The notes below the pieces were generated by a model. It had not been told where the DNA came from, ran no database searches, and saw only the letters and a list, made by a program, of their open reading frames with translations. Shown here piece by piece: positions 6,963 to 15,434 of a stretch of DNA of 17,607 nucleotides. The position numbers and the translations under genes were made by a program. Where the stretch lies: assembly GCA_002687025.1 (NCBI GenBank), contig NYZG01000231.1, forward strand, positions 1 to 17,607. The letters are read 5' to 3'. Position 1 is the stretch's first letter. Each line of letters opens with the position of its first letter. The stretch comes from Candidatus Poribacteria bacterium (lineage in GTDB: Bacteria > Poribacteria > WGA-4E > GCA-2687025).

Positions 6963-8876
6963 ATGCGGGACATTCGGCAGCTCATCAGCGATACGGACGC
7001 GGGAGACGCGCGGGCGTTCGGCGAGATCGTCCACCGGTTCCAGGCGATGGCATACGGCTACGCGTACTCCATCCTGCGGGACTTCCACGCCGCCGAGGAC
7101 GCCGCGCAAGAGGCGTTCATCGACGCGCACGCCCGCCTGCCCCAACTGCGCGAGCCATCGGCCTTCCCGGGATGGTTCCGACGCATCGTGTACAAGCATT
7201 GCGACCGGACGCTCCGTCGGGCCGGCCCGGAGCTCGAAGGCCCGGAGCGTCTCGCCGACCGGCCTTCGGGCGACATGAGCGCCCAGGAGGAGCTGGAGCG
7301 CAACGAGACGCACGCCCGCGTGCTGCGCGAACTGAGCGCGCTGTCCGAGCATCTCCGGGCCACGACCACGCTCTTCTACATCGACGGGTACTCGCATCGC
7401 GAAATCGCGGAGTTCCTCGAAGTGCCCGAGGGCACAGTGAAGCGGCGTCTGCACGACGCGAGGAAACGGCTGAGGGAAAGGATGGCCGACATGGTGGCCG
7501 ACACGCTACGGACACGCCCACTCCCGGACAACTTCGCGGACACCGTCGTCCGCGCCGTCGCGACGGATGCGGACTTGAAGTGCTACGACGAACTCATGAA
7601 CGGCTCGACCCGTTCCGTGGCGGACGCCCGCAGACTAGGGCTCTTCGTCGTCGAGGAGGCGGGGGCCGTATCGAGCGCGGGACAGATCGGCGAGGGGACG
7701 CGGGGCATCGGCTCGGCCGTCATCAAGGTGGCGGGCAGTAGCGCCGGAATCGCGGGCGAGGCAGAGGGCGTACCCGACCCAGCGTTCGTACGCGGATTCC
7801 GCGGGCATTTTCGGCTGGCGCGCGAGGCGGGATGCCGCATGGCGATGGTCCACGGGTCGCTATACGACCACGCTTTCTGCGGCTTCGTCCCCTGCTTCCA
7901 CTACCCGGTCGCGAGCCTGCCGTCTGACGTGGCGGCGGAAGCACGGACCGACGCCACTGTCCGCGAGGTCGTCGACGCGCAGGAAGCCCTGGCCATGCGC
8001 CGCGAGCTCGGAGACAGCCCGGACGCTACCTGGAACCAGGCGTTCATGGGCGGCGGGGCGCTGTACGTCGCGGAGTTGGGCGGAACGCCCGTGGGGTACT
8101 TCCACGTAGATCGGAACGGCCCCGCGAAGGCGCGCGAATACGGCACGGACTTCGGCTACGTGAACGACATCCACGCCGTGACGCGGGACGGCGCCCTGGC
8201 GGCGTTGTGCATCGCTGGCGAGATCGCGCGGGAGGCCGGTGAGACGCACGTGCATCTCATGGAGTCGCACAGGACGCTGGTCGCGCAGACCGCGCTCGCC
8301 CTCGGCGGAACCTACACGCTGCGCGGGCCGTGCGACCTCCCGGGCCTCGACTCGGAGCTGGTCGCCGTCATCGACTTCCCCGGCCTCACGCGTGACCTGC
8401 GTGACGAATTCGAGTCCCGGCTGCGCGCGTCCGGCGCGACAGACCTGACGGCCGCGATGTCCCTCGGCGTGGGCGACGAGACGGTGGCTTTCGACGTGCA
8501 GGCCGGTCGCGTCTCCGTCACGGCAGAGGGGCAGTCGACGCATCGCGCTCTCCCCAGATGGGTCGCGACTCGCCTCTATATGGGCTACTACGCGGGCGAC
8601 GATGTCCTGCGCATGGGGCCGATCCCGTGGGACCGCAGCGACGGCCACACGCCCGACGACGCGGACCTGGACATGCGGGCGCTCACGCTGCCGGAGCCGG
8701 AGGCGTCACTGTTCCGCGCCCTGTTCCCGAAGCTGTGGCCGTGCGCGTCGCCGGACCCCGACGTATGGCCGTGGGTGATGGGCAGGCCGCACCCGACGTA
8801 CCAGCACGAGGACGCGAAGTCCGACGAGATGAAGGCGCGGATCGACGCGCTGAGATTCCCCTGGGTCGGGCGCTGA
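6963..8876 (+). CDS. ECF sigma factor fused to an Eis-like GNAT acetyltransferase
   Basis: The gene encodes 637 residues, against about 180-200 for a plain ECF sigma factor. ATG 6963 has GGAGA in GGAGAACAG before it. Region 2 spans residues 10-85 (AFGEIVHRFQAMAY, AAEDAAQEAFIDAHARL, FPGWFRRIVY). Region 4 spans 125-172, with the helix-turn-helix YSHREIAEFLEVPEGTVKRRL. After a linker, residues 205-320 resemble the first GNAT domain of Eis-like proteins (LFVVEEAGAVSSAGQI; CRMAMVHGSLYDHAFCGFVPCF). Residues 365-455 resemble a second one (ALYVAELGGTPVGYFHV). Residues 480-600 look like the SCP2-like tail. The usual acetyl-CoA loop (Q/RxxGxG/A) is degenerate here (FVRGFRGHF), so the part may bind a ligand rather than catalyse. 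No anti-sigma gene is adjacent. Known ECF groups with C-terminal extensions (for example ECF41, ECF42) use the extension for control, and the same is inferred here. The stop lies 4 bases from the converging gene's stop. Confidence 0.9.
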   Translation: MRDIRQLISDTDAGDARAFGEIVHRFQAMAYGYAYSILRDFHAAEDAAQEAFIDAHARLPQLREPSAFPGWFRRIVYKHCDRTLRRAGPELEGPERLADRPSGDMSAQEELERNETHARVLRELSALSEHLRATTTLFYIDGYSHREIAEFLEVPEGTVKRRLHDARKRLRERMADMVADTLRTRPLPDNFADTVVRAVATDADLKCYDELMNGSTRSVADARRLGLFVVEEAGAVSSAGQIGEGTRGIGSAVIKVAGSSAGIAGEAEGVPDPAFVRGFRGHFRLAREAGCRMAMVHGSLYDHAFCGFVPCFHYPVASLPSDVAAEARTDATVREVVDAQEALAMRRELGDSPDATWNQAFMGGGALYVAELGGTPVGYFHVDRNGPAKAREYGTDFGYVNDIHAVTRDGALAALCIAGEIAREAGETHVHLMESHRTLVAQTALALGGTYTLRGPCDLPGLDSELVAVIDFPGLTRDLRDEFESRLRASGATDLTAAMSLGVGDETVAFDVQAGRVSVTAEGQSTHRALPRWVATRLYMGYYAGDDVLRMGPIPWDRSDGHTPDDADLDMRALTLPEPEASLFRALFPKLWPCASPDPDVWPWVMGRPHPTYQHEDAKSDEMKARIDALRFPWVGR

Positions 8877-8880
8877 TCGT

Positions 8881-11800
8881 CTACCGGAGGAGCAGGATGC
8901 GTCGCGCAGAGCGCGCGGCGCCGACGCGCAACTCCGCGACGTACGCGCCGCTGGCGACCGCCTCGCCCTGCTCGTTGCGCCCGTCCCATCTGGCCGCTCC
9001 TGAGCCGGCTCCGTGGTATCCGGCCTGCCGGCGGCCGAGGGCGATGGCGCGGATGCGGCGGCCGTTTGCGTCGTAGAGCGTCAGCGTGACGTCCCCGGCC
9101 TCGGCGAGCTCGAACGGCAACCAGGTCTCCGGGTTGAACGGGTTCGGGTAGTTCGGGAGCAGCGCCGTCCGACGCGGCGTCACGCTGACGTCGGCGACGG
9201 CGTGCGCATCGGCCAGCAGGGCCGCCGACACCCGCGCCGTCATGCCCGTGCCCAGCGTCCACCCGTCGGGCGCAAGGATGTCTATCGCGAGCGTGTCGCC
9301 CAGCGCCACGATCGGCCCGCGACCCACGTCGACGAACGCGACCACGGCTACGCCGTCCCGGCCAACGAGGGCCGTGCGCTCGTCGCCGGTTCGGACGTTG
9401 CGCACACGCGCGCGAAGTCCGCTTGCGTCCCGGATCGGTTCCGCGATCCGCACGCCGACGGCGAACGCCCACAGCGCATCGGTCGCAACGCCCGGAGCCG
9501 ACGCGACGGCGTCGGATATGATCGGCGTGCCGTACGGCTCTCCCTCCAACGTGAAGGTCAGCGGGGCCCGGAAGTTCACCACGTAGCCACGCTCGCCCGA
9601 CAGCGGGAAGTCGGCGCCGTAGAGGATGCGTCCGCCGCGCGCGATCGCCGTGCGGAAGCCGTCCTCGCCGAGGTCCACGATGACCGTGGAACCGATCGCC
9701 GCCAGGTGCGACGCGTGGAGGCCGTCGGTGGATGGAAGGTCGAGCGACACGTCCGCGGTACGGATGCGGTCTCCGTCGAGGACGGGGCTGAACAGGCTCA
9801 GGCCCCGAGGCATCTCGTACGCATGGCGAACGCGCTGCGGCAGGTCGGGGGCAATGGAGTCGTCGGCGACGTGGAACGTGACGGAATCCTGCGCGGCGGG
9901 GTCGAGCACGTTTCCCGAGGAGTCCACCAGCGTGACGAAGACCGTGTGCGTGCCCTGCCCGAGGCCGTTCACGACATCGACGCCCGTGGTCGCGCCCGCC
10001 GCGCCGCCCGCTGCCCCGGTTGAGGCGAACGGCGTGTCCAACCGCCAGTGCCAACGGGTCGCGCCTGTCGGGGAAGCGACCCGAATCTCCGTCTGGCCGG
10101 CCTCTCCGGCGACCACCTGCTCGGGCGCGGGGGACAGTATGGTGAGGGTTGGCGTTGCGATGGGGTCGGGGATCGCGGTTCGGTAGACACCCAGGTACTT
10201 GACGGCCGCGTACAGGACGCCGTTGTGCGCGAGGAGTTCCGTGACGCTTGCGTCGGGAATGCCGTCCTCGGCCCGGCGCCACGAGTTCCCAAGGTCGATC
10301 GAATCGAACACGCCGTCGGACGTAGCAGCGTACAAGTACCCGTGCGCGCCCGTGATGTCCGCGATGGTCACGCCCGCGCCTCCTAGCGGGAGTCGTGCCC
10401 ATGTCTCCCCGGCGTCCGCGGAACGAAACACAGTGCTATTCGCGACTGCCCACAGTACGCCCGCGTCGTAGTGAACGTCACGGACGCTGATTTCCCGAAG
10501 CCCGGTCGGACGCCACAGCGTGCCGTCGGCGTTCGACATGTGTACGCCGGTCGAGGCGGCGGCGACGTATCCCGTCCCCGCCGCGGCCAAGGCGCGCACG
10601 GCACTTCCCCACAGCCCCACCGTGGACCAGGCCTGTCCGCCGTCCCCTGACCTGTGTATGGCGTCGGCGCCTACGAGCACGAGGTTCGGGGCATCCAACA
10701 GGACGCACGAAGCCTTGTCGATCACCGGCGCCTCGGCCCACGTCGAACCCTCGTCGGTCGACACCAGCAACTCGTCCACCGACGTCGCCGCGTACAGCGT
10801 GGCGCCGTCGGCGGCCAGGATGTCGCGCACTCCGCTGCCAACTTGGGCTCCGCGCGACGTCCAGGCATCCCCTTGCGACGTCGAGCGAGAGAGGCCGTCG
10901 CCCGTGGTGGCGTACACTGCGGAACCCGCTCCAACGAGGCTGTGCACCTGCGCCGCGGCAACACGAATCCTGCCCCAGGTCTCCCCGACATCCGTGGTCC
11001 GCCACAGCCCGTTATCCGCGCCGACGAGCAGGTCGTTTCCGTACGCCAGAAGCGTGGGGACACTGTCACCAATGCCTGGCCCTACTCGGGGGGCGTCCCT
11101 GCTTGCGATTGCGCGCCGCAACCCCTTCCGACTCGTGGCAACGAAGAGGGTGTCCTGCACCACGGCGACACCGTTGGGGCCGCCGTACGTGTAGTTGAAA
11201 TAGAACGTCTCCCACGTCGCCCAGCCGTCCGAGGAGCGGCGGACGTGGCCGTCGCTGAACGCGTACAGGGCTCCGTCATGCATGCTCAGATGGCGCATGC
11301 GTCCGACGTGGCGCCGCGCCTCCCACGAGGCCCCGCCGTCGTAGGACTGCCATAGTGCGTTTCCGACATCCTCCCGCCACCCCGCTACATAGGTCACGCC
11401 GGCGCGGACAAGGATGCCCTCCGATGCGATCTGCGCGTCGAGTCCCGGCGCCCGCGCCCAACTGAACCCGTAATCGGTCGACACTAGCATCCCGGTGAGT
11501 CCCGCGGAGGCGACGAGGAGCCTGCCTCGCGAGGTCGCAAGACTGCCGATCCGACCCAAGCCGTAGCCGGTTCTGACCCAGGTGAGACCGTCGTCGTCGG
11601 AACTGAAGAGAACGGTGTCGTTCAGGCCGGAGAAGTGCATGCCATCGAGGGTTACGTCGGGCGCGCGCGCGCCGCGATCCACAAGCGTCCACGTCTCGGC
11701 GCCGTCCGTGGATCGGAACGTACCCGCGCCACCAGTGGCAAAGAGAGTACCGCCCTCCGTCTGCCGGAGCTTCGATATGCCCCCTCCGCGGGGGCCGCTC

Positions 11801-11904
11801 GTAGCTTCCCATTGTAGTGTCTGCGCTTCGGCGTGCACGGCGGCGAAGTGCACGAACAGCGCCGCGCACAGGAGGGCGCCCCACCGACGGACTAGCAAGG
11901 CCAT
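8881..11904 (-). CDS. Secreted Asp-box (BNR) propeller protein with C-terminal sorting domain
   Basis: The gene encodes 1007 residues. The frame is open 34 codons further, but ATG 11904 has a strong ribosome site (AAGGAG, 7 bases away) and starts a clear signal peptide (MALLVRRWGALLCAALFV... ending AEAQ). About residues 30-590 hold twelve Asp-box motifs of the S-x-D-x-G-x-T-W type, for example STDGAETW, STDYGFSW, SYDGGASW, TTDVGETW, STDEGSTW and SADAGETW. This predicts one or two large beta-propellers like those of sialidase, YCF48 or sortilin. Ig-like beta domains follow. The last 95 residues (from TALLPNYPNPFNPETWLPFE) form a FlgD-like/type A sorting domain typical of exported proteins in Poribacteria and Bacteroidetes-like lineages. 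No sialidase active-site set was recognised, so a structural or binding role at the cell surface is more likely than hydrolysis. Confidence 0.92.
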   Translation of the reverse strand: MALLVRRWGALLCAALFVHFAAVHAEAQTLQWEATSGPRGGGISKLRQTEGGTLFATGGAGTFRSTDGAETWTLVDRGARAPDVTLDGMHFSGLNDTVLFSSDDDGLTWVRTGYGLGRIGSLATSRGRLLVASAGLTGMLVSTDYGFSWARAPGLDAQIASEGILVRAGVTYVAGWREDVGNALWQSYDGGASWEARRHVGRMRHLSMHDGALYAFSDGHVRRSSDGWATWETFYFNYTYGGPNGVAVVQDTLFVATSRKGLRRAIASRDAPRVGPGIGDSVPTLLAYGNDLLVGADNGLWRTTDVGETWGRIRVAAAQVHSLVGAGSAVYATTGDGLSRSTSQGDAWTSRGAQVGSGVRDILAADGATLYAATSVDELLVSTDEGSTWAEAPVIDKASCVLLDAPNLVLVGADAIHRSGDGGQAWSTVGLWGSAVRALAAAGTGYVAAASTGVHMSNADGTLWRPTGLREISVRDVHYDAGVLWAVANSTVFRSADAGETWARLPLGGAGVTIADITGAHGYLYAATSDGVFDSIDLGNSWRRAEDGIPDASVTELLAHNGVLYAAVKYLGVYRTAIPDPIATPTLTILSPAPEQVVAGEAGQTEIRVASPTGATRWHWRLDTPFASTGAAGGAAGATTGVDVVNGLGQGTHTVFVTLVDSSGNVLDPAAQDSVTFHVADDSIAPDLPQRVRHAYEMPRGLSLFSPVLDGDRIRTADVSLDLPSTDGLHASHLAAIGSTVIVDLGEDGFRTAIARGGRILYGADFPLSGERGYVVNFRAPLTFTLEGEPYGTPIISDAVASAPGVATDALWAFAVGVRIAEPIRDASGLRARVRNVRTGDERTALVGRDGVAVVAFVDVGRGPIVALGDTLAIDILAPDGWTLGTGMTARVSAALLADAHAVADVSVTPRRTALLPNYPNPFNPETWLPFELAEAGDVTLTLYDANGRRIRAIALGRRQAGYHGAGSGAARWDGRNEQGEAVASGAYVAELRVGAARSARRILLLR

Positions 11905-12021
11905 CCACGAGCTCCTTCGCGGTAGAGGCGGCCCGTGCCGCGCCGGGCGCACACCAACGCGTGGGACGTCTTGTTGTAGGGTAACAGGGCGCAGTCCTGT
12001 TCGCACGCGGGCGACCGGCCC

Positions 12022-13542
12022 CTAGTCGCTGTGGGTTGGCAGCAAGTCGATCGTCGCCCAACGTCCGCGCAGAATCTCCACACGCAGCAGCCGACCACGG
12101 ACCTCATGCTCCGCGCGGCGGATGCCGTCCTTATCCGGCGGGCCGAGGGGATGCATCCCCATGAACTCGCCGTGGATGACCAGCTCGAACCGACTCCCCT
12201 CGGGGTCGTCGAACGCCTCCAGGTGGACGCCATCGGCCCCGTATATGAACTCCCCGTGTGGGTCTGCGAGACGTTCCTCGGCCTCTTCCGGCTCCATATC
12301 CGCGTGGGCGGTCCATCGGCGCCATCCGCGCTCGTGGTACTCCTCCCACCACTCTTCGCGTTCGCGACCCTCGTGTCGCTCGCCGCCGGCGAAGGGCGTG
12401 ACGACGAGCACGAACGCGGCGACCAGCGAGGCCGCGACCCACATGCGCCGGCGTCGAAACTCGGGCCCGCGACCGCCCCGCAGCTTCACCGTGGCCCACA
12501 GGATCGACAGGATCACGACATGCCAGAACGTCCCAAGCCAGATGCTGTCCGTACCCCGGAAAACGGGGACGTTCATCGCGACATCCAGGAGGGCGAGATG
12601 CACCGTGAACGTCCACAGGGAGTTCTGCCCGAGCGGCAGCAGGAACCACCCGAGCGCGCGACGGAGAGGGCGCCACAGCAGGTGCACGATCAGGAAGAAC
12701 ACCGCGAAGTAGAGAGCGATGAACGCGAGGCGGAGCAGGCTCAGCAGGTGACCGCGTTCTCCGAGGCGCTCGGGAAGTTCGGGCATCACGGCGTATTCAG
12801 TCGCGTGGACCCACATGAAGAAGAGGCCCGCGCCGAACAGCGCGGACACGACCGCGATCCGCACGGGCCGCGGAACGGCGGCGACCCACGCCCGCACACG
12901 GTCCTTGTGGAATCCGAGCACGAGGCCGCCGAAGAACATCGTCTGCCACGTCGCGGGGTGGAACTCGACGGCGAACGGCAACTCCGTGAGCTCCCGGAAG
13001 AACACGCCTCCCAGGTACACCACCGCGGAAACGATGAGCACGAGCCATCCTCGCCCCGCGTGGCACGCCCACACCGCGAGCGGCACGGCCAGCATCGTGA
13101 CGACATACAGTGCGATGATCTGCGCGTCATGGAACGTCTCGCGGAGCAGCATCACCGCGGCGACGAAATGCGCCGCGCTCTCGGACGACCACTCGTCGGG
13201 TGGCCGGCCCCACATCGCCGCCTGCGTCAGGGCGCCGTACGCGGCAAAGCCCAGCGAGATACCCAACACGGTGAGGTAGAGCTGCCAAGCGCGACGCATG
13301 ATCGAGCGCGTCGCTTCGCCCAACTCGCGGCGCGCGGAGATGATCCCCAACACGACGCCCGAGATGAAATAGAAGCCCTCGGCCGCCGAGGTGTAGAACT
13401 CCGCGCGGCCGCTGACGGCGTAGAACCACGACGGCCCCGTGTCCAGATGGTCCACCGTCATCGCGAACAGCGCGTACCCGCGCAACAGGTCGAACCGGAG
13501 ATCGCGGCGACCGGCGTCCTCGTACCGCCACGGCGCGCTCAA
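12022..13542 (-). CDS. OpgC-type membrane acyltransferase
   Basis: The gene encodes about 506 residues if translation starts at the TTG at 13542-13540, which overlaps the upstream stop TGA (13541-13539) as TTGA. The frame is open to another TTG at 13623, but that would overlap the upstream gene by 85 bases and add an Arg-rich stretch unlike the family. From TTG 13542 the protein reads MSAPWRYEDAGRRDLRFDLLRGYALF, and DLRFDLLRGYALFAMTVDHL is the hallmark N-terminus of the OpgC/acyltransferase-3 superfamily, with a conserved D31-H32 pair. About ten membrane helices follow up to roughly residue 380. An acidic soluble tail of about 120 residues (EREEWWEEYHERGW...) closes the protein. OpgC proteins transfer succinyl or other acyl groups to periplasmic glucans. 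The upstream partner suggests a glycan substrate here. No strong Shine-Dalgarno is seen, in keeping with translational coupling. Confidence 0.85.
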   Translation of the reverse strand: MSAPWRYEDAGRRDLRFDLLRGYALFAMTVDHLDTGPSWFYAVSGRAEFYTSAAEGFYFISGVVLGIISARRELGEATRSIMRRAWQLYLTVLGISLGFAAYGALTQAAMWGRPPDEWSSESAAHFVAAVMLLRETFHDAQIIALYVVTMLAVPLAVWACHAGRGWLVLIVSAVVYLGGVFFRELTELPFAVEFHPATWQTMFFGGLVLGFHKDRVRAWVAAVPRPVRIAVVSALFGAGLFFMWVHATEYAVMPELPERLGERGHLLSLLRLAFIALYFAVFFLIVHLLWRPLRRALGWFLLPLGQNSLWTFTVHLALLDVAMNVPVFRGTDSIWLGTFWHVVILSILWATVKLRGGRGPEFRRRRMWVAASLVAAFVLVVTPFAGGERHEGREREEWWEEYHERGWRRWTAHADMEPEEAEERLADPHGEFIYGADGVHLEAFDDPEGSRFELVIHGEFMGMHPLGPPDKDGIRRAEHEVRGRLLRVEILRGRWATIDLLPTHSD

Positions 13543-14567
13543 GTCCGGTGGCTCGCCACGGCGTCCGCGATCGCGTCCACGTAGGCGGCTGGCAGCTTCA
13601 CGGGGCCGTCTTCGGACCACCAACGCGGCGACTCAGTGTAGATCCACACATAGTCGTCGGCGAGGTCGAGCGCACGGCGCAGGCAGGCGCCGAACTGCTT
13701 CGGCTGATGGTGGTTGTTCGCGAAGTCATCGACATCCCAACCGTTGTCGCGCCAGTCGCAGTCCAGCCACAGCCCGAACGCGACTCGGAAGACCTCCGCG
13801 TACCGCGCCGAGTCGCCGACGATGGCGAGCACGTCCGTCTCCAGCCTGCGTCGCGCGTCGTCGAACTGCTGCGGCTCGCGATAGGCGTAGGACGACTCGT
13901 GGCCGTCGATGAGTGTCGCGCCGCCGTCGCAGGCGTCGACCATGCCATCGAGGAATGGCGCCAGCAGACCGTATGGCACGGCGTCGAGTGGCGCGTTTCG
14001 CCGCGTCATCTGGTTCCACGGCAGGCAGTAGCCGAAGGTCAGGAACACCGCGAGGCCCGGGAAGCCGCGCTGGAACGCCGCCATCACCTCAGCCCCGCGG
14101 ATGCGCGCCTGAGCCGCGTAGGCGTCCCACGGTCGCCCGGTGGACTCCCCGAGGGCCGAGTAGTCGAAGAGCTGCGCGTTGTACTGCTCGATATCGAAAA
14201 GGATGCCCGCGCACCGGCCCTCGCGCGCGACATCGGCAGCGACCTCGGCGTTGTGCAGCACTGCGGAGAAGTCGTCGAACCAGTCGATGTCGGCGGGCGT
14301 CGTGTTGAAGCGTAGGAAGTTCGCATCGAGCCCGCCGGCTTCGCGGGCCGCGATGAGGTCCGCGACGTTGTCGTCGAACGCCGCGCGCTCGTATCGCACG
14401 CGGCTCCAGCACTGCCAGGTGAAGTTCGGTGGCGGGTCGTCGTGCGCGGCCGTTGGATGAAAGACGCAGCCGTCGAAGGGCGTCGCGCGCATCTGCGTGA
14501 CGTGGCTCTTCATGAGCGCGGGGTCGGGTTCGTCCCACCCGAACTCGATGAGACTGGTGCGCGGCAT
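13539..14567 (-). CDS. Predicted TIM-barrel protein (glycoside-hydrolase-like), unknown function
   Basis: The gene encodes 342 residues. ATG 14567 is chosen over the TTG at 14603 because GAGAGG lies 7 bases before it and the conserved-looking sequence begins at MPRTSLIEFGWDEPD. No signal peptide or membrane segment is seen. The pattern looks like a (beta/alpha)8 barrel: LIEFGWDEPD, FDGCVFHP, ANFLRFN, CAGILFDIEQYN, AVFLTFGYCLPW, FLDGMVDACDGG and FGLWLDCDWRDNGW, with acidic residues at predicted strand ends (GILFDIEQYN, LWLDCDW). This resembles uncharacterised glycosidase-like proteins of Planctomycetes and Poribacteria. I cannot name a family or a catalytic pair with certainty. It is the first gene of a two-gene unit with the OpgC-type acyltransferase (TTGA overlap), so a role in making or trimming a glycan that OpgC decorates is a reasonable inference. 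Confidence 0.75.
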   Translation of the reverse strand: MPRTSLIEFGWDEPDPALMKSHVTQMRATPFDGCVFHPTAAHDDPPPNFTWQCWSRVRYERAAFDDNVADLIAAREAGGLDANFLRFNTTPADIDWFDDFSAVLHNAEVAADVAREGRCAGILFDIEQYNAQLFDYSALGESTGRPWDAYAAQARIRGAEVMAAFQRGFPGLAVFLTFGYCLPWNQMTRRNAPLDAVPYGLLAPFLDGMVDACDGGATLIDGHESSYAYREPQQFDDARRRLETDVLAIVGDSARYAEVFRVAFGLWLDCDWRDNGWDVDDFANNHHQPKQFGACLRRALDLADDYVWIYTESPRWWSEDGPVKLPAAYVDAIADAVASHRT

Positions 14568-14957
14568 GGCGGCGCCTCTCGGTTGGTGGCGAGGCTGGGT
14601 CAATGGGTCGACTGTCGCGCAATCATCGGCTATGGGTCACGCCACGACAAGATTCCGCGATTCGCTCGACCCCGGTGGACCGCGGGCCAAAGTCGTGTGC
14701 GTGTCATGGGCAGGCGTGGGGTGGCGTTACTCGCCCGGCGGCGCGGCAGGTGACCATGTCAGTCGGCCCATGGGCGCGTCCTGCTGGCGTCCATTCGTCC
14801 CTCGCGGCAGGCGCGCGCTCACCACTTCGATCCTGCTCGTGGAAGGGCGCCGTGCGGCATCAGCGGCGCCGGGGACAACATGCCGCCCAACAGTAGGCAT
14901 CCCGCGCCTACAACCACGCTCGACTCTCCCCACGCGTCGCCCATGTGTGGCCCGCGA
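14568..14957. other. Gene-free stretch between the TIM-barrel and small exported-protein genes
   Basis: No convincing gene lies here on either strand. The frames that stay open have atypical composition and match no known family. It should carry the promoter of the TIM-barrel/OpgC unit (candidate at 14622-14650) and the 3' end of the small exported-protein gene. A 41-codon minus frame (14819-14944) with a hydrophobic stretch was seen, but it has no ribosome site. Confidence 0.5.
14622..14650 (-). promoter_or_regulatory. Candidate promoter for the TIM-barrel/OpgC unit
   Basis: On the minus strand TTGTCG (14650-14645) and GATGAT (14627-14622) are separated by 17 bases and each match the sigma-70 consensus at four of six bases. 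The start of transcription would fall about 50 bases before the ATG at 14567. The match is moderate and unsupported by comparison. Confidence 0.3.
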
Positions 14958-15434
14958 TCACGCCTCTATCATGTGTGTCGCGTCGTTGATGCACAGGTGC
15001 GTCACCTGGGCGCCGTGCCGCAACGCAACTGTGGCGACGCTTTCGCAGTGATCATGGCGACGGACGAGAGCGGCGAGATGGCACGTAACGCCATCGGGAC
15101 CCGAATCGTCGATGAGGATCGCAGCGGCGTCTTGCTGGTCGTCTCCATCGAGATCACCCAACGCGACGACGTCATAAAGGCGAACGACCCGCCCCGGCGC
15201 GTCGTCGACCTTGGGCCCTTCCGCGGCTGCGGCGCCGGCCTTCTCGCCAACGGCATCGGGGGTCTCTCGGTACTCGCCATGGATGAGCTGCACTGTCGAG
15301 TCATTCACGCGGTACGTGCCGTTGAGGAACGTGTGCTGCGTCAGGACGACGTCAGCACAGCCCAATATGGCGGCGATCCCTACTGCAAGGGCGCGCGGAC
15401 CATCGGCGCCAGGGCGTGAATTCTGGGCGATCAC
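14958..15434 (-). CDS. Small exported protein with D-x-D-G-D repeat-like motif (possible lipoprotein)
   Basis: The gene encodes 158 residues from GTG 15434, which overlaps the stop of the upstream remnant as GTGA. The hydrophobic stretch ALAVGIAAILGC (residues 15-26) is a signal sequence. C26 in I-L-G-C could be a lipobox cysteine, or cleavage may fall after VVLT. The mature part, HTFLNGTYRVNDSTVQLIHG and then ALGDLDGDDQQDAAAILI, resembles small secreted proteins with an FG-GAP/EF-hand-like acidic loop. Function is unknown. The N-terminus is oddly long and polar. An ATG at the GCCGATGGTCC site 30 bases in would give a normal MVRALAVGIAA signal peptide only if a GC pair were lost from a CGCGCG run, so an indel there is possible. 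The C-terminus may also be cut short, because related-looking sequences run on past this point. Confidence 0.6.
   Translation of the reverse strand: MIAQNSRPGADGPRALAVGIAAILGCADVVLTQHTFLNGTYRVNDSTVQLIHGEYRETPDAVGEKAGAAAAEGPKVDDAPGRVVRLYDVVALGDLDGDDQQDAAAILIDDSGPDGVTCHLAALVRRHDHCESVATVALRHGAQVTHLCINDATHMIEA

Noticed and set aside
5990..7741. Plus-strand open frame of 583 codons.
   Set aside because: Shadow of the M55 peptidase and the sigma-factor gene, both of which have intact catalytic or DNA-binding motifs in other frames.
8588..10402. Minus-strand open frame of 604 codons.
   Set aside because: Arg/Gly/Pro-rich shadow of the propeller protein in another frame; it also runs across the end of the sigma-acetyltransferase gene.
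11983..12001. Six-base inverted repeat AACAGG/CCTGTT with a 7-base loop between the OpgC-type and propeller genes.
   Set aside because: The stem is short and no T tract follows on either strand; it could be chance.
12031..13584. Plus-strand open frame of 517 codons.
   Set aside because: It lies opposite the OpgC-type gene; its charged, His/Arg/Glu-rich sequence is what the complement of membrane helices gives, and the minus frame has clear family motifs.
14819..14944. Minus-strand 41-codon frame with a hydrophobic VVVGAGCLLLGGML stretch.
   Set aside because: No ribosome site, and the hydrophobic stretch is followed only by a short Pro/Arg tail; too little to call a small membrane protein.
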